Source of the DNA: Candidatus Omnitrophota bacterium | GTDB taxonomy: Bacteria; Omnitrophota; Gorgyraeia; 2-01-FULL-45-10 | Length of the DNA stretch: 42,449 nt | Direction of reading: 5' to 3' | NCBI GenBank assembly: GCA_026387175.1 | Contig: JAPLME010000012.1 | Coordinates: forward strand, 203,429-245,877 | Part shown: positions 32,018 through 40,036 of the stretch, one piece after another | How the letters are laid out: each line of letters begins with the position of its first letter | Position numbering within the stretch: position 1 is the stretch's first letter | Notes under the pieces: generated by a model | Seen by the model: only the letters and a program-made list of their open reading frames with translations | The model's database searches: none | Told to the model about the DNA's origin: nothing | Translations under genes and position numbers: made by a program

Positions 32018-35000
32018 ATGAAAACTAAAATCCTGATTCTAACATCCTTTTTAATGACTGCATTCCTTATATCTATTACCACGTTTACTGCGGCTCAAGC
32101 CGCAACAGCAGATAAGAGGATCTTAGTTGAATCTCCTATGGCCGATGCTCCTTATGATGAGATGGGCGAAATATCAGATTTTGCGACAACTCTGAAAGCA
32201 GACCCCGTAGATATTAACAAAGACGGTGTCATAGATGCTCGCGATATGGCCTCAGCACAGATCGGTTATGCGTTGGCGTTTAAGCATGCAAATAGCCTGC
32301 CGGCTGCGGTAAAGCGCAGCTTAGATAGGAATAGAGATGGCAAGGTTACGAAGATGGATCTGTTATTGGTGACCAGTAACATTGCTAAGGCTGAGGAAGT
32401 TTATGAACGCGTTAAAGTCCCTTCCTTCAATTTCGTTAATATGCCCATTTTTAACTATATCTTCGTAGGACAAGGTAGCCTGATGATCGCCAAGGACACC
32501 GTTCAAACATTTGATGAAGTCACCGACAATGGCGTATCTCAGCCGACCGATGTCGGTGAAAGTGCATTGGCAAAATTAGATATCAATGCTGACGGCGCTG
32601 TTGGTGAAGGGGATGCCATAGCATTCGGCGATATCTACACTGCTATTGAACGTGTAAACTATCATGACTTCAATTTTAACGGTGATGGGGGACGGATAGC
32701 TGATGAAAAATGGCTTGCCGTTTATAACTCAAATATTACCCCTGAGGCCAGAGCGAAGCTCGATATTGAAAAGGCCGGGGTGCTGGATGAGAGGGATGAG
32801 CAGGTATTCAGCAATATGATAATCAAGCTGGCGACAGTTATAGATTACGTTAAATATGCGACCGGGTCAAACTCATCCACCATGACAGACTGGGCTAAGG
32901 ATCAAAATGGAAATTTACAGTGTTCGTTCAAGGCCGGAAAAGGCCATGAACTGAAGGTGGTAATAAGGATAGATACCGGCGTTATATTGAACTCGAAGGA
33001 GACGTTGTTAACCTACGACAATAAGAGTAAACTGACCGTTGCGGAAAGCGCCACACGCACATACGATGTCAGCGGCACTCTTCAAAAAGCGGAATATTCT
33101 GCCAGTACCTATGATGGCAGCGGTAAGCTTGTTTCTCATGTTGCGGAGAGCGTGGAGCTAAGTACTGCTAGCGGAGAGATAATAAATAGCACTTATACAG
33201 AGGCCACCAATATTGACGCCGCCGGCACAATCATGGTAGAGGTCACTGAAAGCGCAGTTTTTGGAGCGGATGGTAAAGTGATCGGATCATCCATCACAGA
33301 ATCACATTATAATGCGTCCGGAGTATTGATAGAGCGTGTAGCCAGTGTATTAATACCCGATAACGCCGGCCGATCGGGCGCCGGAACAAAGTTATCAGTT
33401 AAGTACTCTATCGATGCGGCAGGCGCGGTGGTATCTACTAACGTATATAACGAGCAGGGAGGAAAAGTTGCAGCGTTAAGCGGAGAAGGCTATAAGGATC
33501 CAGATTCAATTATAGGGTCTGTGCAGGCCGCCAAAGATGCGGAGCTAAAAGCTGCCCAGGATGCCGCTGCATTAAAAGCTGCCCAAGACGTCGCTGCACT
33601 GAAAGCCGTCCATGATGCCGTTGCATTAAAAGCTGCCCAGGATGCTGCTGCACTGAAGGCCGCCAAGGATGCGGAGCTAAAAGCTGCCCAGGATGCTGCT
33701 GCACTGAAAGCCGCCAAAGATGCGGAGCTTAAGGCCACCCAGGAAGCTGAACAAAAAGCCGCCAAAGAGGCTGAGCTTAAAGCAGCCAAAGACGCGGAAC
33801 TGAAAGCAGCCAAGGAGGCAGAGCTTAAAGCTGCCCAGGAAGCTGAGATAAAGGCAGCCAAAGAAGCGGAACTGAAAGTCGCCAAAGAAGCTGAGCTTAA
33901 GGCCGCTCAAGAAGCGGAGCAAAAAGCCGCCAAAGAAGCCGAATTAAAGGCTGCTCAAGAGGCTGAGATAAAAGCCGCCAAAGACGCAGAACTTAAAGCA
34001 GCCAAGGAAGCAGAGCTTAAAGCTGCCCAGGAAGCTGAGATAAAGGCAGCCAAAGAAGCGGAACTGAAAGCAGTCAAGGAAGCAGAGCTTAAGGCCGCCC
34101 AGGAAGCAGATCTGAAGGCGGCAGAATTAAAAGCCGCCAAAGAAGCTGAGCTTAAAGCAGCCAAGGAAGCAGAGCTTAAAGCTGCCCAGGAAGCTGAGAT
34201 AAAGGCCGCCAAAGAAGCGGAACTGAAAGCCGCCAAAGAAGCTGAGCTTAAAGCAGCCAAAGACGCGGAACTGAAAGCAGCCAAGGAGGCAGAGCTTAAA
34301 GCTGCCCAGGAAGCTGAGATAAAAGCCGCCAAAGAAGCTGAGCGCAAAGCCGCTGAAACTGAAATGGCGAAGAGGCTACAGGAAGAAATATTATTAGCGC
34401 AAGAAAAGATTAAAGCTGCTCAAGAAGCAGAGCTTAAGGTTGCTCAAGAAGCAGAATTAAAAGCCGCCCAAGAAGCAGATCTGAAGGCGGCAGAATTAAA
34501 GGCAGCCAAAGAAGCAGAATTAAAGGCTGCTCAAGAGGCTGAGATAAAAGCAGCCAAAGACGCAGAACTGAAAGCCGCCGCAGATCTTAAGGCCGCCCAG
34601 GACGCAGCAGATAAAGCCGCCAAAGACGCGCAGCTGATTTCCGCCCCATTCAATGCCGTAAGCGACATGACAAAGAGGTTAAACGACGAAGTGGCGGCGA
34701 CGCAAGCGAAACTGAAAGCCGCCGCAGATCTTAAGGCCGCCCAGGACGCCGAAGTTGCCAGAATTGCCGCCGAACAGAAGGCCGCCCAGGACGCAGCAGA
34801 TAAAGCAGCTAAAGAAGCGGAACTTAAGGCCGCCCAGGACGCAGAAGCAGCCAAAGACGCGAAACTGAAAGCCGCCGCAGATCTTAAAGCTGCTCAGGAG
34901 GCTGATTTTAAAGCCGCCGCTAAAGTCGCGGAACTGAAAGCCGCCGATATAAAGAATAGCAATACACAGAATATGGGTAAAGCGAATAAAGAAGAGCTGG

Positions 35001-35524
35001 GCGCTCTGGAAATTATCCAGCCGGTTCTTGACGCAATTCAGGATAAATTGGTAGAAGCACTGTACGATCTAAAGATAGATAAGAAAGAGATTAGCGCTTC
35101 ACAATCTATCGACATGAACTCTAAGGCAACTGCTTTTGGAGTATTGCTAATGGCAGAAAACAAACAAGATGTGGGTAATAAAGAGACCGAAACCGGAGAA
35201 TCTATTCAGCCGGTTCTTGGGTTGGCCAGCGAGAATGCAGTAGCGCCGCGAGTGGATATCAAAGAGCTTTTAGCTCGCAAGATGATGCCGGATCCGTTAT
35301 ATGTAGAAGTATTACCATTACATGAGCCGCAGAAAGTAGATAAGAAGGAAGTTAATATCCCCGAACCTGCTCTGCCTGATACTGAGTTAGATCAGCGGAA
35401 AGCGGTAGAGGGGCAAGTGTATACACAAGCTACAGATAAGCGTTTCATTGGTGAGATGGCAAGTTTGCCAGATAAAGAAATGCTCCCGTTGCAAAAGAAA
35501 ATTAATGAAAAGAAACTGCAATAA
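32018..35524 (+). CDS. very large secreted protein: dockerin-like Ca loops, YD-like strands, long Ala/Lys/Glu helix
   Basis: 1168 residues, family not recognised. A signal peptide occupies 1-29 (cleavage near T-A-A-Q-A-A). EF-hand/dockerin-type loops are clear at 65-76 (D-I-N-K-D-G-V-I-D-A-R-D), 103-114 (D-R-N-R-D-G-K-V-T-K-M-D) and 188-199 (D-I-N-A-D-G-A-V-G-E-G-D), with a degenerate one near 220. Residues ~330-490 hold repeated Y-D-x-S-G-x-L strands rich in Ser/Thr. Residues ~503-978 are dominated by the octad K-A-A-K-E-A-E-L and variants, predicting one very long charged helix, TolA-like in composition. A folded ~190-residue tail ends in basic residues. There is no membrane anchor. It could span the periplasm or stand off the cell surface; this is inference. 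It has its own promoter. Confidence 0.75.
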   Translation: MKTKILILTSFLMTAFLISITTFTAAQAATADKRILVESPMADAPYDEMGEISDFATTLKADPVDINKDGVIDARDMASAQIGYALAFKHANSLPAAVKRSLDRNRDGKVTKMDLLLVTSNIAKAEEVYERVKVPSFNFVNMPIFNYIFVGQGSLMIAKDTVQTFDEVTDNGVSQPTDVGESALAKLDINADGAVGEGDAIAFGDIYTAIERVNYHDFNFNGDGGRIADEKWLAVYNSNITPEARAKLDIEKAGVLDERDEQVFSNMIIKLATVIDYVKYATGSNSSTMTDWAKDQNGNLQCSFKAGKGHELKVVIRIDTGVILNSKETLLTYDNKSKLTVAESATRTYDVSGTLQKAEYSASTYDGSGKLVSHVAESVELSTASGEIINSTYTEATNIDAAGTIMVEVTESAVFGADGKVIGSSITESHYNASGVLIERVASVLIPDNAGRSGAGTKLSVKYSIDAAGAVVSTNVYNEQGGKVAALSGEGYKDPDSIIGSVQAAKDAELKAAQDAAALKAAQDVAALKAVHDAVALKAAQDAAALKAAKDAELKAAQDAAALKAAKDAELKATQEAEQKAAKEAELKAAKDAELKAAKEAELKAAQEAEIKAAKEAELKVAKEAELKAAQEAEQKAAKEAELKAAQEAEIKAAKDAELKAAKEAELKAAQEAEIKAAKEAELKAVKEAELKAAQEADLKAAELKAAKEAELKAAKEAELKAAQEAEIKAAKEAELKAAKEAELKAAKDAELKAAKEAELKAAQEAEIKAAKEAERKAAETEMAKRLQEEILLAQEKIKAAQEAELKVAQEAELKAAQEADLKAAELKAAKEAELKAAQEAEIKAAKDAELKAAADLKAAQDAADKAAKDAQLISAPFNAVSDMTKRLNDEVAATQAKLKAAADLKAAQDAEVARIAAEQKAAQDAADKAAKEAELKAAQDAEAAKDAKLKAAADLKAAQEADFKAAAKVAELKAADIKNSNTQNMGKANKEELGALEIIQPVLDAIQDKLVEALYDLKIDKKEISASQSIDMNSKATAFGVLLMAENKQDVGNKETETGESIQPVLGLASENAVAPRVDIKELLARKMMPDPLYVEVLPLHEPQKVDKKEVNIPEPALPDTELDQRKAVEGQVYTQATDKRFIGEMASLPDKEMLPLQKKINEKKLQ
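33525..34950 (+). repeat. tandem 24-bp (octad) repeats encoding a long Ala/Lys/Glu helix
   Basis: About 1.4 kb built from degenerate 24-base units encoding E-L-K-A-A-K-E-A and relatives. Occasional indels of other lengths are present, and two short breaks occur: near 34360-34410 (E-T-E-M-A-K-R-L-Q) and near 34635-34700 (S-A-P-F-N-A-V-S-D). Longer blocks also recur, such as the segment around 34010-34060 against 34160-34210. The complementary strand is open and encodes Ala/Ser-rich mirror frames that are not genes. Confidence 0.88.
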
Positions 35525-35548
35525 GCTAGCCCTTAAATTAGAAAATTC

Positions 35549-35577
35549 TTGATATAGCATACCAGTAAGCCTATAAT
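35549..35577 (+). promoter_or_regulatory. strong promoter of the sensor kinase gene
   Basis: TTGATA (35549-35554), a 17-base spacer and a perfect TATAAT (35572-35577). The expected start, about seven bases on, falls one to three bases before ATG 35586, so the mRNA would be leaderless. No ribosome site is seen. Confidence 0.8.
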
Positions 35578-35585
35578 GTCTCTAT

Positions 35586-37070
35586 ATGTTTTTCAAATCG
35601 GTCCGCTTTAAGATAATACTCCTATATATAGTAATATTAACTATCACGCTCTCCGCATTCAGTCTCCTCATATATGGAAATTTCAGCAAAAAGATTTACG
35701 ATGATCTTGACGATCTGTTGAGCTCAAGGGCCGAAGGCGTAGCTAACGCGTTAAACACCTATTACCAGTTAAGGAAGATAGAGGCCGCGCAGAACGGTAA
35801 GGAATTTAATTTTCTGGCCACCGATGGGTCCGGCGATTTTGTGAAAGTCGCCCGTAATTGGGTCGAAGCACAGCGTAAGGACCCGGAAATGATGAGCGTT
35901 TTTGTCCAGATAGCCGATCCCGCCGGCAATATTATAGTCTCCTCAAAAACAGTTCCTCATATACAACCGCTCTCTAAAGAAGACTTCAGGTCCATATTGG
36001 GCGGTGAAGATAGTTTTGATACGGTAGACGGGGAAGCCGCGGACGGCGGGCAGATAAAGTTCAGATTATATAGTAAGCCTATTATGGAGGGGGGGCAGGC
36101 TATTTATGTGGTGCAGACCGCAGGGCCGATAAGCATGCTATCCATTGCGCTTAATAACCTAAGATTTACATTATTTGTACTGCTCCCGCTCACAGTGCTT
36201 CTGGCCGGACTGCCTGGCATATTCCTGGTGAGAGTGGCACTGAACCCTATAGACAAGATGATAAATACGTTAAAACAGATTACCGCCGAAAATCTAAGAC
36301 TGAAGATACATATCCCGGATACAAAGGATGAAATGTCGAGGCTTGCCGATACATTTAACGACTTGATAGAACGGTTAGACAGGTCTTTTTCATCCCAGCA
36401 AGACTTTATGCACAGTATTTCGCACGAACTTGAAACGCCTATAGAAATTTTACGTAAAGAGATTGAAAGGGCGCTTAAGAATGTGCGTTCGTCAGGGGAG
36501 TACCAGGCTGTGCTTCAGGCGGCTCTTAAGGAGATAGGCGGATTCTCCAAAACAGTGGAAGATTTGCTGGCTCTTACGCGGTTGGCAGACGGCCGGTTAT
36601 TGCTCGAGATCAAAAAGGTTGATTTAACCAAGTTGATCGAAGAGGAATTGAATGAGATAAGGGTGTTGGCCGAAGACAAGGACATAGACATCTCTTTCTA
36701 TTGCGAGGAGACTATAATATTGGACGGAGATGGTAAGCAGCTGAAAAGGTTATTGACGAACATATTCGATAACGCGATCAAATACACGCTCCGGAAAGGC
36801 AGGGTGATAGTAACTGTGCGCAAAGAAGGCAAAGACGCGAATATTACGGTAAGCGATACCGGCGTCGGAATGCCTGAAGACGAGATACCATATATATTTG
36901 ACAGATTTTATCAGATAAAAAAATCACGCCGGACTAAGAGTGGTTTCGGCCTTGGCCTAAGCACGGTGAAAGCTATCGTCGAAGCGCATAGAGGAAAGAT
37001 ATCAGTGGAGAGCCGGGTTGGCCAGGGCTCAAGTTTTATCATCCATCTACCGTTATCATATCCTGTATGA
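35586..37070 (+). CDS. sensor histidine kinase (HAMP-HisKA-HATPase), orphan
   Basis: 494 residues. A first transmembrane helix at ~9-31 and a second at ~196-221 enclose a ~165-residue periplasmic sensor domain. HAMP follows (~222-270), then the H-box with phospho-accepting His280 (S-I-S-H-E-L-E-T-P-I-E). The N box is F-D-N-A-I-K-Y-T, G1 is D-T-G-V-G-M, F is F-D-R-F-Y and G2 is G-F-G-L-G-L-S. All catalytic boxes are intact. It is CusS/CpxA-like in layout. No response regulator gene is adjacent on either side, so its partner is elsewhere. E-L-E-T-P instead of E-L-R-T-P at the H-box is a mild variation. Confidence 0.94.
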   Translation: MFFKSVRFKIILLYIVILTITLSAFSLLIYGNFSKKIYDDLDDLLSSRAEGVANALNTYYQLRKIEAAQNGKEFNFLATDGSGDFVKVARNWVEAQRKDPEMMSVFVQIADPAGNIIVSSKTVPHIQPLSKEDFRSILGGEDSFDTVDGEAADGGQIKFRLYSKPIMEGGQAIYVVQTAGPISMLSIALNNLRFTLFVLLPLTVLLAGLPGIFLVRVALNPIDKMINTLKQITAENLRLKIHIPDTKDEMSRLADTFNDLIERLDRSFSSQQDFMHSISHELETPIEILRKEIERALKNVRSSGEYQAVLQAALKEIGGFSKTVEDLLALTRLADGRLLLEIKKVDLTKLIEEELNEIRVLAEDKDIDISFYCEETIILDGDGKQLKRLLTNIFDNAIKYTLRKGRVIVTVRKEGKDANITVSDTGVGMPEDEIPYIFDRFYQIKKSRRTKSGFGLGLSTVKAIVEAHRGKISVESRVGQGSSFIIHLPLSYPV

Positions 37071-37094
37071 TTTTTTAACAAGGCAAACATACCG

Positions 37095-37994
37095 ATGTCC
37101 GTTGTATTTTCATTTAATATTAAAGAGTGCATAAAACCGAAGCGGAATAATGACTCCGTCGCGGAAGAGAGTTTTTCTCTGAGAGGCAATAACGGAGCGA
37201 CAGTTATTCTTATTCATGGGCTCACCGGTACTCCCAATGAAATGAAGTTTTTGGCGACATTTTTAAATAAAAAAGGTTACTCTGTAATATGCCCAAGATT
37301 GGCTATGCACGGAGAGCCGATAAGGGTATTGAAATACGCCAAATGGCAGGAATTTTATGAATCCGTCCGCAATCTATTTATAAACGGAGAACTTGCCGAT
37401 AATAAGGGGCCGGTCTTTACTTCGGGGCTGTCTATGGGCGCGCTTCTGGCTCTTCTTGCCGCAGATGAGTTCAAGGAAAAGGTCTCCGGCGTAAGCTGCC
37501 TGGCGCCGACGTTATTCTATGACGGATGGAACTCTCCGGGCTCAGAAATATTTCTTCCGTTTGCCTACCACACACCATTAAAATATTTCGCGTATTTTAA
37601 AGAAGAGCCGCCTTACGGAATCAAGAATGAAGCGATGCAGGGGCGTATACATAAATATTACGGTGATGCGAAACTCGACGATATGGATAATGTCGCCCAG
37701 TACGGATATCCTTATTTTCCGGTTACACTTCTTTATCAGCTGCACCTTCTGGTCAAACATCTGACAAAAAAACTCCCGGCGATGGACTTTCCGGTACAGC
37801 TTATCCAGGCTAAAGATGATGACATGGCCAGCGTGAAGAATTCCAAATTTATTTACGACAGGGTAAAGACCGAGATGAAAGAGATGGTACTGTTGTACGA
37901 TTCATATCATGTGATAACCGCCGATCAGGAACGGGATATAGTGGGGGAAAAGATGGACGATTTCTTCACCCGTGTAATGGCCTCAAAACATTAG
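37095..37994 (+). CDS. alpha/beta hydrolase, carboxylesterase/monoacylglycerol lipase-like
   Basis: 299 residues. I-L-I-H-G-L-T-G-T-P-N-E-M contains the oxyanion H-G. The nucleophile is Ser113 in G-L-S-M-G-A, the acid probably Asp241 or Asp242 (Q-A-K-D-D-D), and the base His272 (D-S-Y-H-V-I). The pattern is that of Est30/YvaK-type carboxylesterases and S33 hydrolases acting on short acyl esters or lipids. There is no signal peptide, so it is cytoplasmic. It lies 24 bases after the kinase gene and is probably co-transcribed. It is the last gene before tRNA-His and the accessory region. Confidence 0.88.
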   Translation: MSVVFSFNIKECIKPKRNNDSVAEESFSLRGNNGATVILIHGLTGTPNEMKFLATFLNKKGYSVICPRLAMHGEPIRVLKYAKWQEFYESVRNLFINGELADNKGPVFTSGLSMGALLALLAADEFKEKVSGVSCLAPTLFYDGWNSPGSEIFLPFAYHTPLKYFAYFKEEPPYGIKNEAMQGRIHKYYGDAKLDDMDNVAQYGYPYFPVTLLYQLHLLVKHLTKKLPAMDFPVQLIQAKDDDMASVKNSKFIYDRVKTEMKEMVLLYDSYHVITADQERDIVGEKMDDFFTRVMASKH

Positions 37995-37995
37995 C

Positions 37996-38024
37996 TTGCC
38001 GGAATCGGGCGGTAAAGATATAAT
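37996..38024 (+). promoter_or_regulatory. promoter of tRNA-His
   Basis: TTGCCG (37996-38001), a 17-base spacer and a perfect TATAAT (38019-38024). The predicted start near 38031 is ~20 bases before the tRNA. Confidence 0.72.
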
Positions 38025-38050
38025 ATATCAGGTTTATCGAAAAGTTACGT

Positions 38051-38126
38051 GGTGGCTATAGTGTAAAGGTTAGCACAACAGACTGTGGCTCTGTTTGCAC
38101 GGGTTCGAATCCCGTTAGCCACCCCA
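38051..38126 (+). tRNA. tRNA-His (anticodon GTG), site of the accessory region boundary
   Basis: Acceptor GTGGCTA/TAGCCAC with an extra G(-1) at 38051 opposite discriminator C, the identity mark of tRNA-His, and an encoded CCA. Anticodon loop CTGTGGC gives GTG, and the T-arm is CGGG-TTCGAAT-CCCG. Its last six bases (ACCCCA) are the first six of the left inverted repeat. The recombinase gene on the other strand runs antisense through nearly the whole tRNA. Confidence 0.97.
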
Positions 38127-39549
38127 GTTTCTCCTCTCGCGAGTTTGCGAGTATTTTATATGGGTAAGTGTAAGAATAAGAAAGGCTTGCGTACGCAAAC
38201 CGGCGGTTCGAACAGATTTTTTTAATGTATTCGCACCGATCTTCGGCGCTTCCGGCCGATGCGATGTAACTGGCTTGGTGAGCAAGAGTTAGAAAATCCC
38301 GCATCGGTTCCAACCATTTTCCGTCAGTCCCTCCAGGATTTTCTAAATGGTGTGTTTTTTTATTCACAAGCGAGGCCTTCTTCGCTTTATACTCATCGGC
38401 AGAGATCGATCCGTCTACGAATAAATCCAGTAATCTCGATAACTGCTCGTCTATCTCTCGCAGTTTTGTCTCTCTAGTCAAATCGCTGTGTATCTTCGTG
38501 GCCTTCGCGAGTTCCTTCTCTCGGTCTAATTCAGCGAGCATAGCGTGATAGGTCTTATCATCTATAGATACCTTCGCGATGGCCTCGCTTATCATCAGGG
38601 CGAGCTTTTCCTCGCGGATATAGCCTTCCTGTGAACAGCCTGCCTTTCGCTTAGTGCAGTGGTAATATGCGTGGCCTTTCTTCTCCTCAGCAGTAATAAC
38701 GCAACCGCACTCACCGCATCGGATCAGCCCTCTAAATGCAAAGTAATGATTCTTGTATAACGTGGGCTTGCTTCGTGTCTTCAGCGATTCCTGCACTTTA
38801 TCGAACAGCTCCTTGGATATGATCGGCTCGTGCGCGCCGTGGAACAGCTCGCCTTTATAAAAAAACACACCATAGTAAAAAGCATTAGTCAGTATTCTAT
38901 GGACATTACTGATGGCAAGTGGCTTTTTACTTCTCTTGCTCACCAAGCCAAAAGCAGTCGCCAATTTTTGCAGCTCCTCAAGTGTGTGGCGGCCTTCGGC
39001 GCACAAGGCATATAGTTTCTGGATGAGTGGGGCGGTGGCAGTATCTATGAATATCTTTCCTTTGCCGTCGTTCAGATATCCTGTCGGTGCAAAGCCCGGA
39101 TATTCGCCGAGGCGCAGCTTCTCCCGAATGCCTCGCTTGGTATTCTCGCTTAGATTATCGACGTAATACTTTGACTGTCCGAAGATGATGTTCAACATGA
39201 ACTTGCCTTGTGCGCTATTGTCGAAGCGGTAAGTAGGGAAGCGCAAGTCAGCGATCTTTCCTGTGTCTACGAGGTAGATTATCTTACCGCCGTCTATGCT
39301 ATTGCGCGCAAGTCTGTCGGGATGCCATGAGATGATGCCGTCAGCGTCGCCTTTCTCGATCCTATGGATCATCTCATCGAAGATAGGCCTGCCGGGTATC
39401 TTGGCTGTGCGGGCTTCCTGAATAACCTCTACAATGTCCAATCGTTCTTTCCGGGCGTATTCTTGTACTTCGGTGAGCTGAGAGGGGATAGAGAGGATCT
39501 GCTTATCTTCCGTATCAGTGGACTTGCGCGCATAGAGAAAGTATCTCAT
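38056..39549 (-). CDS. large serine recombinase (resolvase/invertase superfamily)
   Basis: 497 residues. An N-terminal resolvase domain has catalytic Ser10 in Y-A-R-K-S-T-D-T-E and downstream W-H-P-D-R-L-A-R-N. It is followed by a Recombinase domain (~165-265), a zinc ribbon (C-G-E-C-G-C ... H-C-T-K-R-K-A-G-C) and a coiled-coil region (~335-400). A GGGAGG ribosome site precedes ATG 39549. The natural C-terminus probably ends near I-L-A-N-S-R-E-E-K; the last ~24 residues are read antisense through tRNA-His and look like a junction artefact. The last ~45 natural residues are encoded in the left inverted repeat and duplicated in the right one. It could integrate, excise or invert DNA. The geometry favours inversion between the flanking repeats, an inference. 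Confidence 0.92.
   Translation of the reverse strand: MRYFLYARKSTDTEDKQILSIPSQLTEVQEYARKERLDIVEVIQEARTAKIPGRPIFDEMIHRIEKGDADGIISWHPDRLARNSIDGGKIIYLVDTGKIADLRFPTYRFDNSAQGKFMLNIIFGQSKYYVDNLSENTKRGIREKLRLGEYPGFAPTGYLNDGKGKIFIDTATAPLIQKLYALCAEGRHTLEELQKLATAFGLVSKRSKKPLAISNVHRILTNAFYYGVFFYKGELFHGAHEPIISKELFDKVQESLKTRSKPTLYKNHYFAFRGLIRCGECGCVITAEEKKGHAYYHCTKRKAGCSQEGYIREEKLALMISEAIAKVSIDDKTYHAMLAELDREKELAKATKIHSDLTRETKLREIDEQLSRLLDLFVDGSISADEYKAKKASLVNKKTHHLENPGGTDGKWLEPMRDFLTLAHQASYIASAGSAEDRCEYIKKICSNRRFAYASLSYSYTYPYKILANSREEKLGWLTGFEPVQTEPQSVVLTFTL
38121..38264 (+). repeat. left arm of a 144-bp inverted repeat flanking the recombinase gene
   Basis: Reverse-complementary to 39567-39710. The outer 106 bp (38121-38226 with 39605-39710) are identical. 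Then 13 positions hold seven mismatches, and the inner 25 bp (38240-38264) are identical again. It contains the palindrome TTGCGTACGCAA (38187-38198) and CTCGCGAG. It encodes the recombinase C-terminus on the minus strand. Confidence 0.97.
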
Positions 39550-39566
39550 GTCATACCTCCCGTCCC

Positions 39567-39710
39567 TCGCATCGGCCGGAAGCGCCGAAGAGAAGGCCGA
39601 TTATATTAAAAAAATCTGTTCGAACCGCCGGTTTGCGTACGCAAGCCTTTCTTATTCTTACACTTACCCATATAAAATACTCGCAAACTCGCGAGAGGAG
39701 AAACTGGGGT
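39567..39710 (-). repeat. right arm of the 144-bp inverted repeat
   Basis: Inverted copy of 38121-38264 (137 of 144 positions match). It starts 18 bases beyond the recombinase start codon. The mirrored palindrome lies at 39633-39644. Outside the arm the sequence becomes unrelated to tRNA-His immediately after the shared ACCCCA. Confidence 0.97.
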
Positions 39711-39754
39711 CCCTATATCAAAAAGTCAGAACCTATTTTAAGGGGCACCCTTAA
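39567..39754 (+). pseudogene. inverted fragment of a recombinase 3' end
   Basis: On the plus strand this codes for the same C-terminal tail as the intact recombinase: S-A-G-S-A-E-E-K-A-D-Y-I-K-K-I against S-A-G-S-A-E-D-R-C-E-Y-I-K-K-I, then identical until E-E-K-L-G. A different ending of ~16 residues runs to the TAG/TAA at 39754. The four replaced residues correspond to the clustered DNA mismatches, so this is a slightly diverged paralogue tail. It either remains from a second recombinase or serves as the alternative 3' end after inversion. Confidence 0.75.
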
Positions 39755-39795
39755 AAATAAAACCTTTCAACGCTGGCTCGGCATATCGCCTGCCT

Positions 39796-39837
39796 GCTCG
39801 CTGTAGCTAAACAAGTAGAACAACAGCTATAGCAGGC
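39796..39837. repeat. imperfect hairpin in the spacer after the recombinase
   Basis: GCTGTAGCT (39800-39808) pairs with AGCTATAGC (39825-39833, one G-U) around a 16-base loop; flanking bases may extend it. It is part of the 39711-40178 spacer, in which no gene is seen. Confidence 0.4.
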
Positions 39838-39862
39838 TCTATCGCGTCCTCGCCCTACCCGC

Positions 39863-39901
39863 CGTCATTGCGAGGAGGCCGAAGGCCGACGAAGCAATCT
39901 C
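39863..39901. repeat. dispersed palindromic intergenic repeat of the CGTCATTGCGAGG type
   Basis: The segment opens with CGTCATTGCGAGGAGGCC and closes with GAAGCAATCTC. ATTGC (39867-39871) pairs with GCAAT (39894-39898), and the centre is GGCC-GAA-GGCC. Sequences of this form are scattered in many bacterial genomes as short palindromic repeats; that recognition is from memory. No coding role is apparent. Confidence 0.6.
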
Positions 39902-39989
39902 TACCACAGGCTCGTCCGCACCCGCCTGCTACAAGCCAGAATGAACTCGTGGACGGCGGGTTGCCGAGCCCCCACAACACAAGACCCGA

Positions 39990-40036
39990 GGGCGAAAAGG
40001 TAAATTTTGGGGCGCGGCAAAATTTGCCTTTCGCCC
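39990..40036. repeat. long near-perfect hairpin just before the XRE promoter region
   Basis: Left arm 39990-40009 and right arm 40018-40036 pair over about 18 positions, with one extra A and one T/C difference, around the loop GGGCGCGG. The arms run from GGGCGAAA to AAATTTTG and back. With no T-run, it looks more like a palindromic element than a terminator. It marks the point where base composition turns AT-rich. Confidence 0.6.

Noticed and set aside
33490-34854. Ala/Ser-rich minus-strand frames
   Set aside because: They are mirror translations of the octad-repeat region; stop-free antisense is expected from its codon bias.
38056-38126. The last ~24 residues of the recombinase as a functional domain
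   Set aside because: They are encoded antisense to tRNA-His and replaced by unrelated residues in the right-hand copy, so they are more likely a read-out to the first available stop.
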